64,000 bases of DNA from Dorea_A amylophila (GCF_025567265.1 NZ_JAOQJW010000022.1:5046-69045), one strand, 5' to 3'. Shown: positions 25,141-34,507, counted from the first letter of the stretch. A program made the numbers and translations. The notes: generated from the sequence alone by a model not told the origin.

Positions 25141-25204
25141 GACACTGCCACTGGCAGTGCCTCTTGCATACTTCCCTATCTGAAAGACCTGCCGCTGGCA
25201 GGTT
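25141..25204 (-). terminator. Two successive hairpins after the MATE gene
   Basis: Minus-strand ACCTGCC..GGCAGGT (25204-25188) overlaps the stop codon, and CACTGCC-AGT-GGCAGTG (centred near 25151) is followed by TCTTTTGTGTCTTT. The second looks like a good terminator. Confidence 0.7.
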
Positions 25205-26561
25205 ATTTCCTGTTATATATAATTTTCTCTCCCCGCATGAATATGTAGAACCATACAAACAGCAGCACACCTTTCAGAATACTCGAAATCGTAATACTCC
25301 ACCAGATCCCGTTCAGCGCAAGTGTTGTATGAACCAGTATCAGCGCAAGCGGAATCCTGAGCGCCGTAAATACAATACTGATCACAGATGGCGGCACGGT
25401 CTTTCCATACCCCGAAAATGCACCTGCCGTCGTAATCTCAAGACTCATAAAAAGCTGCGATACACCAAGGATCCGAAGATAATCCACTCCAAGCGGAATT
25501 ACATCTTTTTCTGTAATAAAAATCCGGAATACCGGAGCCGGACAGCATATTAATAATAGCGTACAGAAAATCCCCCATACAAATACTACTTTTAATGCGC
25601 TGACATATCCCTGATAGATCCGTCTCTTCTTACCTGCACCATGGTTCTGCGATGTAAATGAATTCACCGCTGCTGCAAAACCATCCGCTGTCATCCACGA
25701 AATTGATTCTATCTGTGAACCAACTTTCTGGACAGCCACCGCCGCATCTCCATATCCCGCGACCAGACGTGCAATGATCATCGATATTCCGGTAAACAGC
25801 ATACTCTGAACAGACGTTGGAAAACCGATTCTGACAATTCCTTTCAGATGATGCAGATCCGGCTTCTTCAGATATCTTACATATTGAAAAAGTACGGTAT
25901 CCTTCATCGCAAATATAAAAAACATAACTGTAACGATCATCTGCGCGATTACCGTAGCAATTGCTGCACCTGTCACTCGAAGAACCGGAAATGGTCCGAT
26001 TCCAAAAATCAGAACCGGATCCAGGATGATATTAACAACCAGTCCGGTCGTTGTTGCCAGAAATACCGGCCTGCTGTTACCGATTGCCGTAAATAATCCG
26101 GTATACGTCTGATTTAAAAAGGAAAACAAGACAAGACCGCAAGTAATTTCAAGATAATATATGGCATCCCGGATCACCTGTGCCTGATTCAGATGGAAAA
26201 AATGAATCAGTGGTTTTGCCCCTAATATACAGACAAGTCCATAAATAATCCCCAAAGTCAACGTAAGCTGTAACGCGTTGGATGCATATTCTGCGGCCTC
26301 TTCACTATTAGATGCCCCAAGTGCATGTCCGACATTAACCTGTCCTCCCATTTTTGCAAGTGCGGCAAGTCCGTTGGAAAGCCACATATACATTCCTGCT
26401 GCCCCAACAGACGCTACCGCCGAACTTCCGATACGGCCGATCCAGATCATGTCGGTCATATTGTACGCCATCTGGATCAATGACGTCGCCATGATCGGGA
26501 CAGCCAGTCTGGTAAGAGATGATAATACAGGTCCGTTTACCAAATCAATTTTCTTTTGCAT
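25203..26561 (-). CDS. MATE family efflux transporter
   Basis: Twelve-helix membrane antiporter of 452 residues that exports drugs or metabolites using a sodium or proton gradient. The N-terminal half contains MAYNMTDMIWIGRIGSSAVA, the usual MATE helix 1-2 region, and the second half repeats the pattern (VQKVGSQIESISWMTADGFA). Substrate cannot be read from sequence. It begins six bases after the flavin reductase gene, so both are likely one transcript downstream of tyrS. Confidence 0.9.
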   Translation of the reverse strand: MQKKIDLVNGPVLSSLTRLAVPIMATSLIQMAYNMTDMIWIGRIGSSAVASVGAAGMYMWLSNGLAALAKMGGQVNVGHALGASNSEEAAEYASNALQLTLTLGIIYGLVCILGAKPLIHFFHLNQAQVIRDAIYYLEITCGLVLFSFLNQTYTGLFTAIGNSRPVFLATTTGLVVNIILDPVLIFGIGPFPVLRVTGAAIATVIAQMIVTVMFFIFAMKDTVLFQYVRYLKKPDLHHLKGIVRIGFPTSVQSMLFTGISMIIARLVAGYGDAAVAVQKVGSQIESISWMTADGFAAAVNSFTSQNHGAGKKRRIYQGYVSALKVVFVWGIFCTLLLICCPAPVFRIFITEKDVIPLGVDYLRILGVSQLFMSLEITTAGAFSGYGKTVPPSVISIVFTALRIPLALILVHTTLALNGIWWSITISSILKGVLLFVWFYIFMRGEKIIYNRK

Positions 26562-26567
26562 GATTGG

Positions 26568-27077
26568 CTATACTCTTTTCAATACTTTCACGATCTCGCC
26601 CATATACATCGTATGATAATCCTTGTCCGGATACCATTTCTCATCATTTTCCTTAACATCGAAACATTCCGGTTTCATATCCTGTGTATACTGAGTCTTG
26701 CATACGAAGATCAGATCTGCTTCTTCAACTGCAGTTGTTCCGTCTACCGCATATGGATGAAGGCCTGCTTCTTTCCATTTATCTTCTACGTCTTTTCCTG
26801 ATACAGATCCGCATACGCTTAATGCTTTTCTGTAATCTTCTGACAGGAAAGAAAGCGTGTACATACCGGTCTCATCCATGAATTTCTTCGTGTATCTCTG
26901 TGGGCGGATATATGCAGTTGCGATATTCTTTCCCCACATGATTCCGACACCACCCCAGCTTGCTGTCATGGTGTTACTCTTTTTTTCATCTCCTGCTGTT
27001 ACCAGCATCCATTCTTTGGAAATCTTTTTAAACGGGTTGAATTCCAGGCTTTCAATTGCTACTTCTTCAAATGCCAT
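26568..27077 (-). CDS. Flavin reductase-like protein
   Basis: Predicted FMN-binding, NAD(P)H-using protein of 169 residues. The split-barrel features are NTMTASWGGVGIMWGKN (about residues 35-51), YIRPQRYTKKF and TLSFLSEDYRKALSVCGSVSG. Proteins of this type supply reduced flavin or reduce other acceptors; this one has no partner oxygenase nearby, as expected in an anaerobe. It is followed directly by a MATE transporter gene. Confidence 0.85.
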   Translation of the reverse strand: MAFEEVAIESLEFNPFKKISKEWMLVTAGDEKKSNTMTASWGGVGIMWGKNIATAYIRPQRYTKKFMDETGMYTLSFLSEDYRKALSVCGSVSGKDVEDKWKEAGLHPYAVDGTTAVEEADLIFVCKTQYTQDMKPECFDVKENDEKWYPDKDYHTMYMGEIVKVLKRV

Positions 27078-27112
27078 TTTATATTCTCCTTATCGTCTTT
27101 CTTTTAGAATTA

Positions 27113-27136
27113 CAGACAGTGAATATTCACTGCCTG
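27113..27136. repeat. Palindromic hairpin between tyrS and the flavin reductase gene
   Basis: CAGTGAATATTCACTG is a perfect 16-base palindrome, extended by CAGA and CCTG on the sides. On the plus strand a TTTTT run follows, on the minus strand none. It may be a weak terminator or operator. Confidence 0.45.
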
Positions 27137-27165
27137 CATTTTTACTATATTCTTTTATAATTATA

Positions 27166-28389
27166 CTACTTTACTAACACTTTGCGGAAGTTTTTCTTTC
27201 CTTTTTTCAGGACTACGCCGTCTCCGCTTAATGCTTCTCCTGCAAATGTCTGGAATACATCTGTAACCTTCTCACCATCTACAGATACTCCGCCCTGCTG
27301 CACTGCACGGCGTGCTTCTGACTTGGAAGCTGTCAGTCCTGATTTTACTAACATCGTCAGAATATCGATATTTCCATCTGCAAGGTCTTCTTCTGTCAGT
27401 TCTGTCTTTGGCATATCTGCTGCTGCACCTGTTGAGAATAATGCTTTTGCTGCCTCCTGTGCTTTCTGAGCTTCTTCTTCGCCGTGAACCAGTTTTGTGA
27501 GTTCGAATGCAAGAATCTCTTTTGCTGTGTTAAGCTGTGCTCCTTCCCAGCTGTCCATCTTGTCGATCTCTTCTAACGGAAGGAATGTCAGCATACGGAT
27601 ACATTTTAATACATCTGCATCTGCGACATTTCTCCAGTACTGATAGAATTCGAATGGAGATGTCTTGTTCGGATCAAGCCATACAGCACCACTCTGTGTC
27701 TTACCCATCTTTTTACCTTCTGAATTCAGAAGCAGTGTGATCGTCATGGCAGAAGCGTCTTTTCCGAGTTTACGACGGATCAGTTCTGTACCTGCAAGCA
27801 TGTTGCTCCACTGATCGTCCCCGCCAAACTCAAGGTTACATCCGTATTTCTGGTATAACTCATAGAAGTCATATGCCTGCATGATCATGTAGTTGAACTC
27901 AAGAAAGCTGAGTCCTTTTTCCATTCTCTGCTTGTAGCACTCTGCTGTCAGCATACGGTTAACGGAGAAATGTGCTCCGACTTCACGTAATACTTCGATG
28001 TAGTTCAGTCCCATCAGCCAGTCAGCGTTATTAACCATCAATGCTTTTCCATCTGAGAAATCGATAAATCGACTCATCTGTTTCTTAAAGCAGTCACAGT
28101 TGTGCTGGATTGTCTCCGGTGTCATCATCTGACGCATATCTGTTCTTCCGGATGGATCACCAATCATAGCTGTTCCTCCACCGATCAGTGCGATTGGTTT
28201 GTTTCCTGCTTCCTGCAGACGTTTCATCAGGCACAGTGCCATGAAATGTCCTACGTGAAGGCTGTCTGCTGTCGGGTCAAATCCGATGTAAAATGTAGCC
28301 TTTCCATTGTTGACCAAGTCTTTGATCCTGTCTTCGTCTGTTACCTGTGCGATCAGGCCTCTTGCAACGAGTTCTTCATAAATTCCCAT
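27166..28389 (-). CDS. tyrS: Tyrosyl-tRNA synthetase
   Basis: Charges tRNA-Tyr with tyrosine. The 407-residue product has the Rossmann domain with DSLHVGHFMAL (HIGH motif), the tyrosine site region GGDDQWSNMLAG, the class I signature GKKMGKTQSGAVW (KMSKS equivalent) and a C-terminal S4 RNA-binding domain (SKSEARRAVQQGGVSVDGEKV). Length is normal. Its expression is controlled by a tyrosine T-box leader directly upstream. Confidence 0.97.
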   Translation of the reverse strand: MGIYEELVARGLIAQVTDEDRIKDLVNNGKATFYIGFDPTADSLHVGHFMALCLMKRLQEAGNKPIALIGGGTAMIGDPSGRTDMRQMMTPETIQHNCDCFKKQMSRFIDFSDGKALMVNNADWLMGLNYIEVLREVGAHFSVNRMLTAECYKQRMEKGLSFLEFNYMIMQAYDFYELYQKYGCNLEFGGDDQWSNMLAGTELIRRKLGKDASAMTITLLLNSEGKKMGKTQSGAVWLDPNKTSPFEFYQYWRNVADADVLKCIRMLTFLPLEEIDKMDSWEGAQLNTAKEILAFELTKLVHGEEEAQKAQEAAKALFSTGAAADMPKTELTEEDLADGNIDILTMLVKSGLTASKSEARRAVQQGGVSVDGEKVTDVFQTFAGEALSGDGVVLKKGKKNFRKVLVK

Positions 28390-28449
28390 TTTAAGATTCT
28401 CCTTTTATTTATCATAATTGATTGTTTACAGATTTCTTACACATAATAA

Positions 28450-28786
28450 TACAAAAGTCCTTACCCAACATTACATTGGATAAGGACGATATTAACCGTG
28501 GTACCACCTTAATTCACTGATCACTTACGCTTTCAGCCTCATTCAGTCTGCGTGTTCACAGACCTTTGCACGATAACGTGTGCCTGACGTCACAGCCTAC
28601 TTCCGGAAATACTTGTGAAATTAATATTCCACATTTTCATCCGTTTCGGTGTGCGGCTCCAAGATGTATTCGTTCTTCACTCTTTCATGCGCCTCTCATC
28701 AACCGGCAGCTTTCTGTATGGGTGTGTGGATCACTACTTCTTCTTTTCTAAGCCTTTGTGATATCTGTATATTATTTTTCTGTCTG
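28450..28786 (-). ncRNA. Tyrosine T-box leader of tyrS
   Basis: The T-box sequence AAGGTGGTACCACGGTTAAT (28510-28491, minus strand) is present. Just after it the terminator GTCCTTA..TAAGGAC (28487-28457) is followed by TTTTG. In the stem I region GAATAC places the codon UAC (28668-28666), which is the tyrosine specifier and fits the gene. Uncharged tRNA-Tyr would favour the antiterminator. The rest of 28390-28831 is this leader and the promoter. Confidence 0.92.
28457..28487 (-). terminator. T-box leader terminator
   Basis: Arms GTCCTTATCCAA and TTGGGTAAGGAC (minus strand) with one G-A or G-U variation, then TTTTGTATT. Confidence 0.88.
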
Positions 28787-28792
28787 TGTTAA

Positions 28793-28821
28793 AGACTAAC
28801 TGATTTCGAGTATTTTGTCAA
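28793..28821 (-). promoter_or_regulatory. Candidate promoter of the tyrS leader
   Basis: Perfect TTGACA (28821-28816), 17 bases, then a poor -10 TAGTCT (28798-28793). It lies just past the stop codon of the GDSL esterase gene. Confidence 0.5.
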
Positions 28822-28831
28822 TATGCTTTCG

Positions 28832-29443
28832 CTAATTATCTGCCAAAAACCGCATTAACTCTCCGGCAATAATTTCATTCCCAGCTTCCGTCAGATGAAT
28901 ACCATCTGTCGTGATATTTTCATATCCGGCTCTTCCTGCTGCCGATATCATAAGATCCTGTAATTCCAGAAATTCCACATGATATCTTTCTGCAATTCTT
29001 TTCTCAATTGCTTCTGCCTGTCTGATTCCCGGAATCCAGTTCGCATACTTTCTTGGATAAGGAAAGATAAATGGTGCCATACAGATAATTCTTGCACGGG
29101 TTCTCTCCGTAAGTTCTCTTAGAACGGATTCATAGCCTGCTTCAAATTCCTGTTCTTCCAGACTTTTTCCTGTATTCATCATGACTCCGACATCATTACA
29201 TCCGATCAGCAGGCTCACAATATCCGGCTGTCTTAAAATGCAGTCATGCTCTAACATACGCTTTACACCCTGGATTGTGAAACCGTCATGTCCACAATTC
29301 ACAATGTCGTACTTTTTCCCTCCGCCGGTACTGTGATTCAGCTTTTTATCCACCATATCCACATAACCGTTCCCCAGTGGATTTTCAGAAAAGCAGTGCT
29401 CTGCGTCTGTAATGCTGTCACCTAAAAATATAATTTTCTTCAT
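28832..29443 (-). CDS. SGNH/GDSL hydrolase, candidate sialate O-acetylesterase
   Basis: Serine esterase of 203 residues. GDSITDAEH gives the nucleophile Ser10; block III is GCNDVG, with the oxyanion Asn; and DGIHLTEAG holds the catalytic Asp and His. There is no signal peptide, so it is cytosolic. It is the last gene of the sialic acid operon, 59 bases after nagA, so removal of O-acetyl groups from imported sialic acids is the likely job. Similar genes sit in nan clusters of other gut Clostridia as far as I recall. An unrelated acyl substrate is possible. Confidence 0.78.
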   Translation of the reverse strand: MKKIIFLGDSITDAEHCFSENPLGNGYVDMVDKKLNHSTGGGKKYDIVNCGHDGFTIQGVKRMLEHDCILRQPDIVSLLIGCNDVGVMMNTGKSLEEQEFEAGYESVLRELTERTRARIICMAPFIFPYPRKYANWIPGIRQAEAIEKRIAERYHVEFLELQDLMISAAGRAGYENITTDGIHLTEAGNEIIAGELMRFLADN

Positions 29444-29501
29444 TTTTCCTATCTATTTTCCGTATTCGATTACATACGTTAATGCAAATCCACGAATTCT
29501 A

Positions 29502-30653
29502 TTATAGCTCCCGGCCATCCTTAATTACCATTTTAAGATCCAGATTCCCATCTAATAATACGATATTCGCTTTTTTTCCCGGTGCGATCGAACCATATGT
29601 ATCTTCAATTCCAAGACTCTTGGCCGGATTGATGGTTGCACATGCTACAGCCGTCTCAAGCGGGATCTCCATCTTCTTAACTACCGTACGCATGCAGTCT
29701 GCAAGGTTTGTAACAGATCCTGCAAGTGCTCCATCGGATACCAGTGTTGCATGATTACCGACTACTTTTACATCCAATCCACCAAGTGTATACTGTCCGT
29801 CCGGCATTCCGGTCGCACGCATACTGTCACTGATCAGGATCATACGGTCTGCTCCCATCATCTTGAACGCTGCTCTCACCATCGATGGGTGGATATGTAC
29901 ACCGTCACAGATAATCTCTGCCATTACATGTGCACTGTCGGACACTGCTCCTACAACACCCGGTTCACGGTGAGTGAATGCAGGCATCGCATTAAAGAGA
30001 TGTACGGCATGATTTGCTCCAGCATCGAATGCTGCTTTCGCATGTGCATAATCCGCATTGGTATGTGCAAGCGAAATGTTCACTTTATCTTTCATTGCTT
30101 CTACAAATGCAACTGCGTCCTCGCTTTCTTCCGGCGCAAGTCCTACAAACTTCACAAGTCCTTCCGAAGCATCAAGGAATCTCTGACAAATAGCCGTATC
30201 ACAAGGCATGATATTTCTTTCATCCTGCGCTCCTTTTTTCACCGGGCTGATGAACGGGCCTTCCATGTTCACGCCTACAAGATCCGCTCCCTTCGGATTC
30301 TGTTCTTTTTTGTATTCTGCTGCTGTTCTTAAGATATCTTCCAGTTCTTCTACCGGAAGTGTCATCGTTGCCGGTGCGATTGTTGTAACACCCACAGAAG
30401 CCTCATATTTTGCAATATTTTCAATAGCCTCTTTACTGTTATCACAGAAGTCATCTCCCATACACCCGTGGAAATGCAGATCGATCAGTCCAGGAATTGC
30501 GTATGCCCCCTGTCCGTCAATGACTTCTTCCCCCAGCATATCCGGTACGTTTTCTGTCGTGTAAATGCTTTCGATTTTGTCATCGTGAACAACAATGCCG
30601 CCTGCTGTAAATTTTTTGTCTTCTGTATAGACAATTACATTTTTGATTATCAT
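29502..30653 (-). CDS. nagA: N-acetylglucosamine-6-phosphate deacetylase
   Basis: Removes acetate from GlcNAc-6-phosphate, feeding glucosamine-6-phosphate to NagB. The 383-residue amidohydrolase has GLIDLHFHGCMGDD (metal ligand region), NMEGPF with the metal-binding Glu near residue 130, SLAHTNADYAHA, HLFNAMPAFTHREPG, and the catalytic Asp in LISDSM. Length is standard. It lies downstream of the RpiR regulator gene in the nan operon. Confidence 0.96.
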   Translation of the reverse strand: MIIKNVIVYTEDKKFTAGGIVVHDDKIESIYTTENVPDMLGEEVIDGQGAYAIPGLIDLHFHGCMGDDFCDNSKEAIENIAKYEASVGVTTIAPATMTLPVEELEDILRTAAEYKKEQNPKGADLVGVNMEGPFISPVKKGAQDERNIMPCDTAICQRFLDASEGLVKFVGLAPEESEDAVAFVEAMKDKVNISLAHTNADYAHAKAAFDAGANHAVHLFNAMPAFTHREPGVVGAVSDSAHVMAEIICDGVHIHPSMVRAAFKMMGADRMILISDSMRATGMPDGQYTLGGLDVKVVGNHATLVSDGALAGSVTNLADCMRTVVKKMEIPLETAVACATINPAKSLGIEDTYGSIAPGKKANIVLLDGNLDLKMVIKDGREL

Positions 30654-30683
30654 TTTATATATCCTCCATTTTATTTTAACATT

Positions 30684-31520
30684 CTAAAAACTCCTGTGCA
30701 TCCCTTCTCCTTCTTCCAGTGCACGCAGTGTATTATCATGCAGAACTTCTTTTTCATATTTATCCTGTTCCAAATAGTAAGAATAGATAATATCAAGCAT
30801 GACCAAAATCGGGAACTGCGGTGAGATTACATTCCCATGATTCAGGTGTCTGAGTGATGGAATCAGAATAACTTCTGTGCAGAACTGCTCGAAGCCACCC
30901 CGGTTGTTCGCCGTAAAAAGAATCGTTTTCGCACCTTTCCGATATGCTTCTTTCAGAAGAAACAAGACCTCTTCCTTGGATCCGCTGATACTGATTCCGA
31001 ATACGAGGCTTCTTCTGTCCTGGAATACCGCCTGCATACGCATCATATCTCTTTCTACCAGCGAATCAATATCCACACCGATTCGCATAAAACGCAGTTC
31101 CATCTCTCTTGCTGCCAGACCGGAACTTCCGGTTCCGCACACGAACACACGCTCCGCCTGATTCAGATATCTGCTGATCCTTGCAATCTGCGCCTCATCC
31201 ACCAGACTGTAAGTCTTATTCAGAAGTTCCTGATACGCATTCAGGATCATTCGCGTATTACCGGTAATGGATTCCTGCTTTTCTACAAATGTCTCTTCAT
31301 ACTGATAGATGAATTCTCTGTATCCGCGATATCCGCATTTCTTCGCAAATCTGGATAACGACGCTTCTGATACGAAGAGTCTCTCGGAAATGGATTTTGA
31401 TGAAAAATCCACTTTCTTTCTGTTCTGTATAAAAAAATCTGCGATATTCCGTTCCACTGTCGTAAATTTATCATAATTCGATTCTATGATCGGAACGACT
31501 GATTTTACATAATATTCCAT
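30684..31520 (-). CDS. RpiR family regulator of the sialic acid operon
   Basis: DNA-binding protein of 278 residues. The N-terminal HTH_6 domain (about 1-80) contains KSISERLFVSEASLSRFAKK, and the C-terminal SIS domain (about 115-240) has VFVCGTGSSGLAAREMELRF and VFGISISGSKEEV, which bind a phosphosugar. In other bacteria such proteins act as NanR-type sensors of ManNAc-6-P or GlcN-6-P. It is encoded inside the operon between nanK and nagA. Candidate targets are the GAAA-N4-TTTC boxes at 36300-36314 and 36403-36417. Confidence 0.9.
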   Translation of the reverse strand: MEYYVKSVVPIIESNYDKFTTVERNIADFFIQNRKKVDFSSKSISERLFVSEASLSRFAKKCGYRGYREFIYQYEETFVEKQESITGNTRMILNAYQELLNKTYSLVDEAQIARISRYLNQAERVFVCGTGSSGLAAREMELRFMRIGVDIDSLVERDMMRMQAVFQDRRSLVFGISISGSKEEVLFLLKEAYRKGAKTILFTANNRGGFEQFCTEVILIPSLRHLNHGNVISPQFPILVMLDIIYSYYLEQDKYEKEVLHDNTLRALEEGEGMHRSF

Positions 31521-31558
31521 ATCTTACTATTCCTGCTTCTTTATTTTATAACTCCGGA

Positions 31559-32440
31559 CTATGCATGTCTTCCCTGAAAATGATAGAATGCGCCTAACAT
31601 ACCGGCATTGTTCTGGTTTTTGGCAAATGCGATACTTGTATGCTCCCACATGCTGGACACCAGGTATTTTTCCACTGCTTTTTCAATCTTGTCCTTCAGG
31701 AATGCTTCCTGCGCCATGATTCCGCCGCCAAGTACGACAACTTCCGGATTCACTACATAGCAGATATTGGCAATACCTTTCCCAAGTACATCCGTCATCT
31801 CATCAATTGCACGGTTACAGATCTTATCACCTTTTTTCGCCTCTTCAAAAATGCGATATCCGCTCCAATTTTCTGCCGGTTCTCCCTTCCATGCAGCAAC
31901 CTTCTTCGTCAGAATACTGGCTGCTCCGAGTGTCTGGAAATCGCTGTCATCCATATGCATATATCCGACTTCACATGCGCTGTTACTGAATCCGTGGAAC
32001 ACCTCACCATTCAGCAAAATACAGCCGCCGATTCCGGTTCCGATCGTCAGCATCACAGCCGCCTTACTTCCTGCCGCCGCTCCTGCTTTGTACTCAGCAA
32101 GTCCCGCACAATTCACATCATTTTCCACTTCACATGGAATTCCGAATCGTTCTTCTACCGTCTTTTTGAATGCCGTTCCGATATAATTCGGGATCAGCGG
32201 TGCCGAATAGAAGATTTCCCCTTTCTCAATGTCAACCATACCGGCTGTAGAAATACACACACCTGCGTCTGCCTCTTCTTTTAATGCTTCTACGATACCG
32301 ATGACTTTATCAAGGATCGCCGGTCCGCCTTTCTGCGCTTCTGTCTTCATTTCTTTCTTTAACAATACTTCTGCATCTTCGCTCACAATACCATATTTGA
32401 TTGCTGTGCCGCCGATATCAATACTAATATATTTTTTCAT
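31559..32440 (-). CDS. nanK: ROK family N-acetylmannosamine kinase (probable)
   Basis: Predicted to phosphorylate ManNAc to ManNAc-6-phosphate. The 293-residue ROK protein has SIDIGGTAIKYG (phosphate loop), ENDVNCAGLAEY with the catalytic Asp, and GTGIGGCILLNGEVFHG. The zinc-binding CxCGxxGC motif common in ROK kinases is absent here; SNSACEVGYMHMD stands in its place. The start at 32440 has AGAGG upstream; an ATG ten codons earlier has no site. Sugar assignment rests on the operon. It follows an internal terminator and promoter. Confidence 0.88.
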   Translation of the reverse strand: MKKYISIDIGGTAIKYGIVSEDAEVLLKKEMKTEAQKGGPAILDKVIGIVEALKEEADAGVCISTAGMVDIEKGEIFYSAPLIPNYIGTAFKKTVEERFGIPCEVENDVNCAGLAEYKAGAAAGSKAAVMLTIGTGIGGCILLNGEVFHGFSNSACEVGYMHMDDSDFQTLGAASILTKKVAAWKGEPAENWSGYRIFEEAKKGDKICNRAIDEMTDVLGKGIANICYVVNPEVVVLGGGIMAQEAFLKDKIEKAVEKYLVSSMWEHTSIAFAKNQNNAGMLGAFYHFQGRHA

Positions 32441-32468
32441 CTCTGCTTTGCCTCTTTCACTTTCCTTC

Positions 32469-32497
32469 ATTATACTCGTTCAGCCAGAAAAGGGCAA
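32469..32497 (-). promoter_or_regulatory. Internal promoter for nanK-rpiR-nagA-esterase
   Basis: TTGCCC (32497-32492), 17-base spacer, perfect TATAAT (32474-32469). The -35 box lies inside the 3' arm of the preceding terminator hairpin. Confidence 0.65.
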
Positions 32498-32519
32498 ACC
32501 GTTCTTTTATGGTTTGCCC
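32487..32519 (-). terminator. Internal terminator of the nan operon after yhcH
   Basis: Minus-strand GGGCAAACC (32519-32511) pairs with GGTTTGCCC (32500-32492) over a ten-base loop, followed by TTTTC. It would reduce read-through from the transport genes into nanK. Confidence 0.85.
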
Positions 32520-32533
32520 TCGACTTTTTCTGA

Positions 32534-32983
32534 TTAAATCTTTACTTTAAATATTGCCTTTTTAATGGTTTCCGGTTCCTGAACCTGAACCGCTGTTCTG
32601 TGTCCGTCACTCGGATAACAGATCAGGAAATCTCCATCTGTCAGGACTACGGAAGAATTCTTTTCCCCATCCATCGGAAGAAAATCATCTTTTTCCACAA
32701 AATCTTTTAATTCCATATTCTGAATGAAGTTCAGATCGATCTGTTCATTTCCATGGATCATTACATGGACGTCCAGATAATTTTTATGTGCTTCCCAGAA
32801 ACGTTCTTCCGGTGTTGTTGTTGTATATTCTACGATATTGACAAACAGTCTGTCACCATCGATTTCATGACTTCCCTTTTCATAAGAAGCAAGGTCGTGT
32901 GTCTTTGCATATTCAAAGCACTCTTTTACCTGTTCTTCTAAGAATGGGAATTCTGATAAATTATTGATATTTCCAAAAATCAC
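32534..32983 (-). CDS. YhcH/YjgK/YiaL family protein (NanQ-like)
   Basis: Cupin-fold protein of 149 residues, widely found in sialic acid operons; E. coli NanQ (YhcH) speeds the opening or anomer change of sialic acid. Visible family residues are IFGNINNLSE at the start, LDVHVMIHGNEQID and PSDGHRTAV, with histidines and acids that probably bind a metal. The start is set at the GTG (32983), eleven bases after AAGGAG, because family members begin MIFG and the earlier GTG abuts the site. It lies between the transporter and kinase genes. Confidence 0.88.
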   Translation of the reverse strand: MIFGNINNLSEFPFLEEQVKECFEYAKTHDLASYEKGSHEIDGDRLFVNIVEYTTTTPEERFWEAHKNYLDVHVMIHGNEQIDLNFIQNMELKDFVEKDDFLPMDGEKNSSVVLTDGDFLICYPSDGHRTAVQVQEPETIKKAIFKVKI

Positions 32984-33001
32984 GAAAATCGTCACTCCTT
33001 C

Positions 33002-34507
33002 TTAGTTTTTGTAAATGGTTGTGTTAGGAGCAGGTACGGAATTGTCTCCTTTTGCCTTTCTCCAGATGATACTTGCCGGGATACCAATTACCAGTGATAC
33101 TACAATTGAGATGATTGAGTATGACCAGATTGATACGTGATCAGCAGGTACGAAGTATTTGATATATACCATTACTGCAGATGCTGCAACGAATGCACAT
33201 ACTGCTCCGAATGTATTTGCAACCTTTGTAAATGCTCCAAGAATAAATGTTCCGATCAGGATACCAAGTACCAGTCCCATAAATCCATTGAACCATTCGT
33301 ATGCAGATTTTACTCCGCCATTAGCCAGTACCATAGCAACTACGATTGCGAAGATACCGACGATCAGAGATACATACTGTCCGATCTTTGTCTGTTTCTC
33401 AAAGCTTAATTCTTTCTTAGAAAGTCTTGCCTGAATATCCAGTGTCCAGCTTGATGCTACAGAGTTCAGACCTGTGGAAAGTGTAGACTGTGCCGCTGCA
33501 TAGATAGCCGCTAACAGAAGTCCTGTTACACCAACCGGAAGTTCAAATGCAATGTAAGATGCAAAGATCTGATCCTGTGCTGCTGCCGGCGGAAGTGTAT
33601 TCTGCTGATAGAATACATATAATCCTGTACCGATCAGATAGAATACTGTTGCGATAAAGATAGATAATCCTCCGTTTGTAAGCATCATTTTGTTCAGTTT
33701 TTTAGTATCTGTTGTAGTTGTAAAACGCTGTACAATATCCTGACTTGATACATAGGATCCCATTGTATTGAATCCGGCACCAACAATCATGATAAATACG
33801 CTGTCTTTGAAAATGTTAGGGTTGAAGATCGGCTGATCTACAGCAAGGAATTTATGCTCTGTTGTAAGTGCATGCATGATTGCTCCAAATCCACCGTCTA
33901 AGTGTACCAGCAGGAAGATCAGTGCGAAAGTAACACCGATCAGAAGTACAGATCCCTGGATGAAGTCTGTCCAAAGTACGGATTTCAGACCTCCTGTGTA
34001 TGAGTAAATAATAGCAATGATACCCATGATAATGATCAGTAAGTTTACGCTGATTCCAGTCAGACTTCCAAGTACCATACATGGAAGGTACATGATGATT
34101 GACATACGTCCGATCTGGTAAATGATGAACATTACAGCTCCAAGTACACGAAGTCCTTTGCTTCCGAATCTCAGTTCCAGATAATGATATGCTGTATCAA
34201 TATCCAGTTTGCTGTAGATTGGCAGGAAGAATTTAATCGTGATCGGGATAGCTAACAGCATACCAAGCTGTGCGAACCACATGATCCATGTTCCTGCGTA
34301 TGAGTTTCCTGCTAATGACAGGAATGAAATCGGACTTAACAGTGTTGCGAAAATTGATACGGAAGTTACCCACCACGGTACAGTTCCGTCTCCTTTAAAA
34401 TACTCTTTTCCTTTCATTTCTTTCTTTGCGAAATGAAGGCCGGCGAACAGTACAGCCGCGAGATAAATTACTAAAATGACTAAATCTACTACGGTAAACC
34501 CTTGCAT
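33002..34507 (-). CDS. Sodium:solute symporter, SSS-type sialic acid transporter
   Basis: Membrane symporter of 501 residues with about 13 helices and the LeuT-like SSS fold. Features include the first helix VVDLVILVIYLAAVLFAGLH, PWWVTSVSIFATLLSPISFL, and the sodium-site helix region AQSTLSTGLNSVAS. It resembles SiaT/NanT of the SSS type known from enterobacteria. The place between nanA and yhcH supports import of Neu5Ac with sodium. The ABC (SAT2) and TRAP sialic acid systems of other bacteria are not present in the window. Confidence 0.87.
   Translation of the reverse strand: MQGFTVVDLVILVIYLAAVLFAGLHFAKKEMKGKEYFKGDGTVPWWVTSVSIFATLLSPISFLSLAGNSYAGTWIMWFAQLGMLLAIPITIKFFLPIYSKLDIDTAYHYLELRFGSKGLRVLGAVMFIIYQIGRMSIIMYLPCMVLGSLTGISVNLLIIIMGIIAIIYSYTGGLKSVLWTDFIQGSVLLIGVTFALIFLLVHLDGGFGAIMHALTTEHKFLAVDQPIFNPNIFKDSVFIMIVGAGFNTMGSYVSSQDIVQRFTTTTDTKKLNKMMLTNGGLSIFIATVFYLIGTGLYVFYQQNTLPPAAAQDQIFASYIAFELPVGVTGLLLAAIYAAAQSTLSTGLNSVASSWTLDIQARLSKKELSFEKQTKIGQYVSLIVGIFAIVVAMVLANGGVKSAYEWFNGFMGLVLGILIGTFILGAFTKVANTFGAVCAFVAASAVMVYIKYFVPADHVSIWSYSIISIVVSLVIGIPASIIWRKAKGDNSVPAPNTTIYKN

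Noticed and set aside
29751..30332. 193-residue plus-strand open frame
   Set aside because: Antisense to nagA, whose motifs are all on the minus strand; composition (many Cys, His, Arg) is typical of a shadow frame.
31640..32284. 214-residue plus-strand open frame
   Set aside because: Antisense to the ROK kinase gene and without family features.
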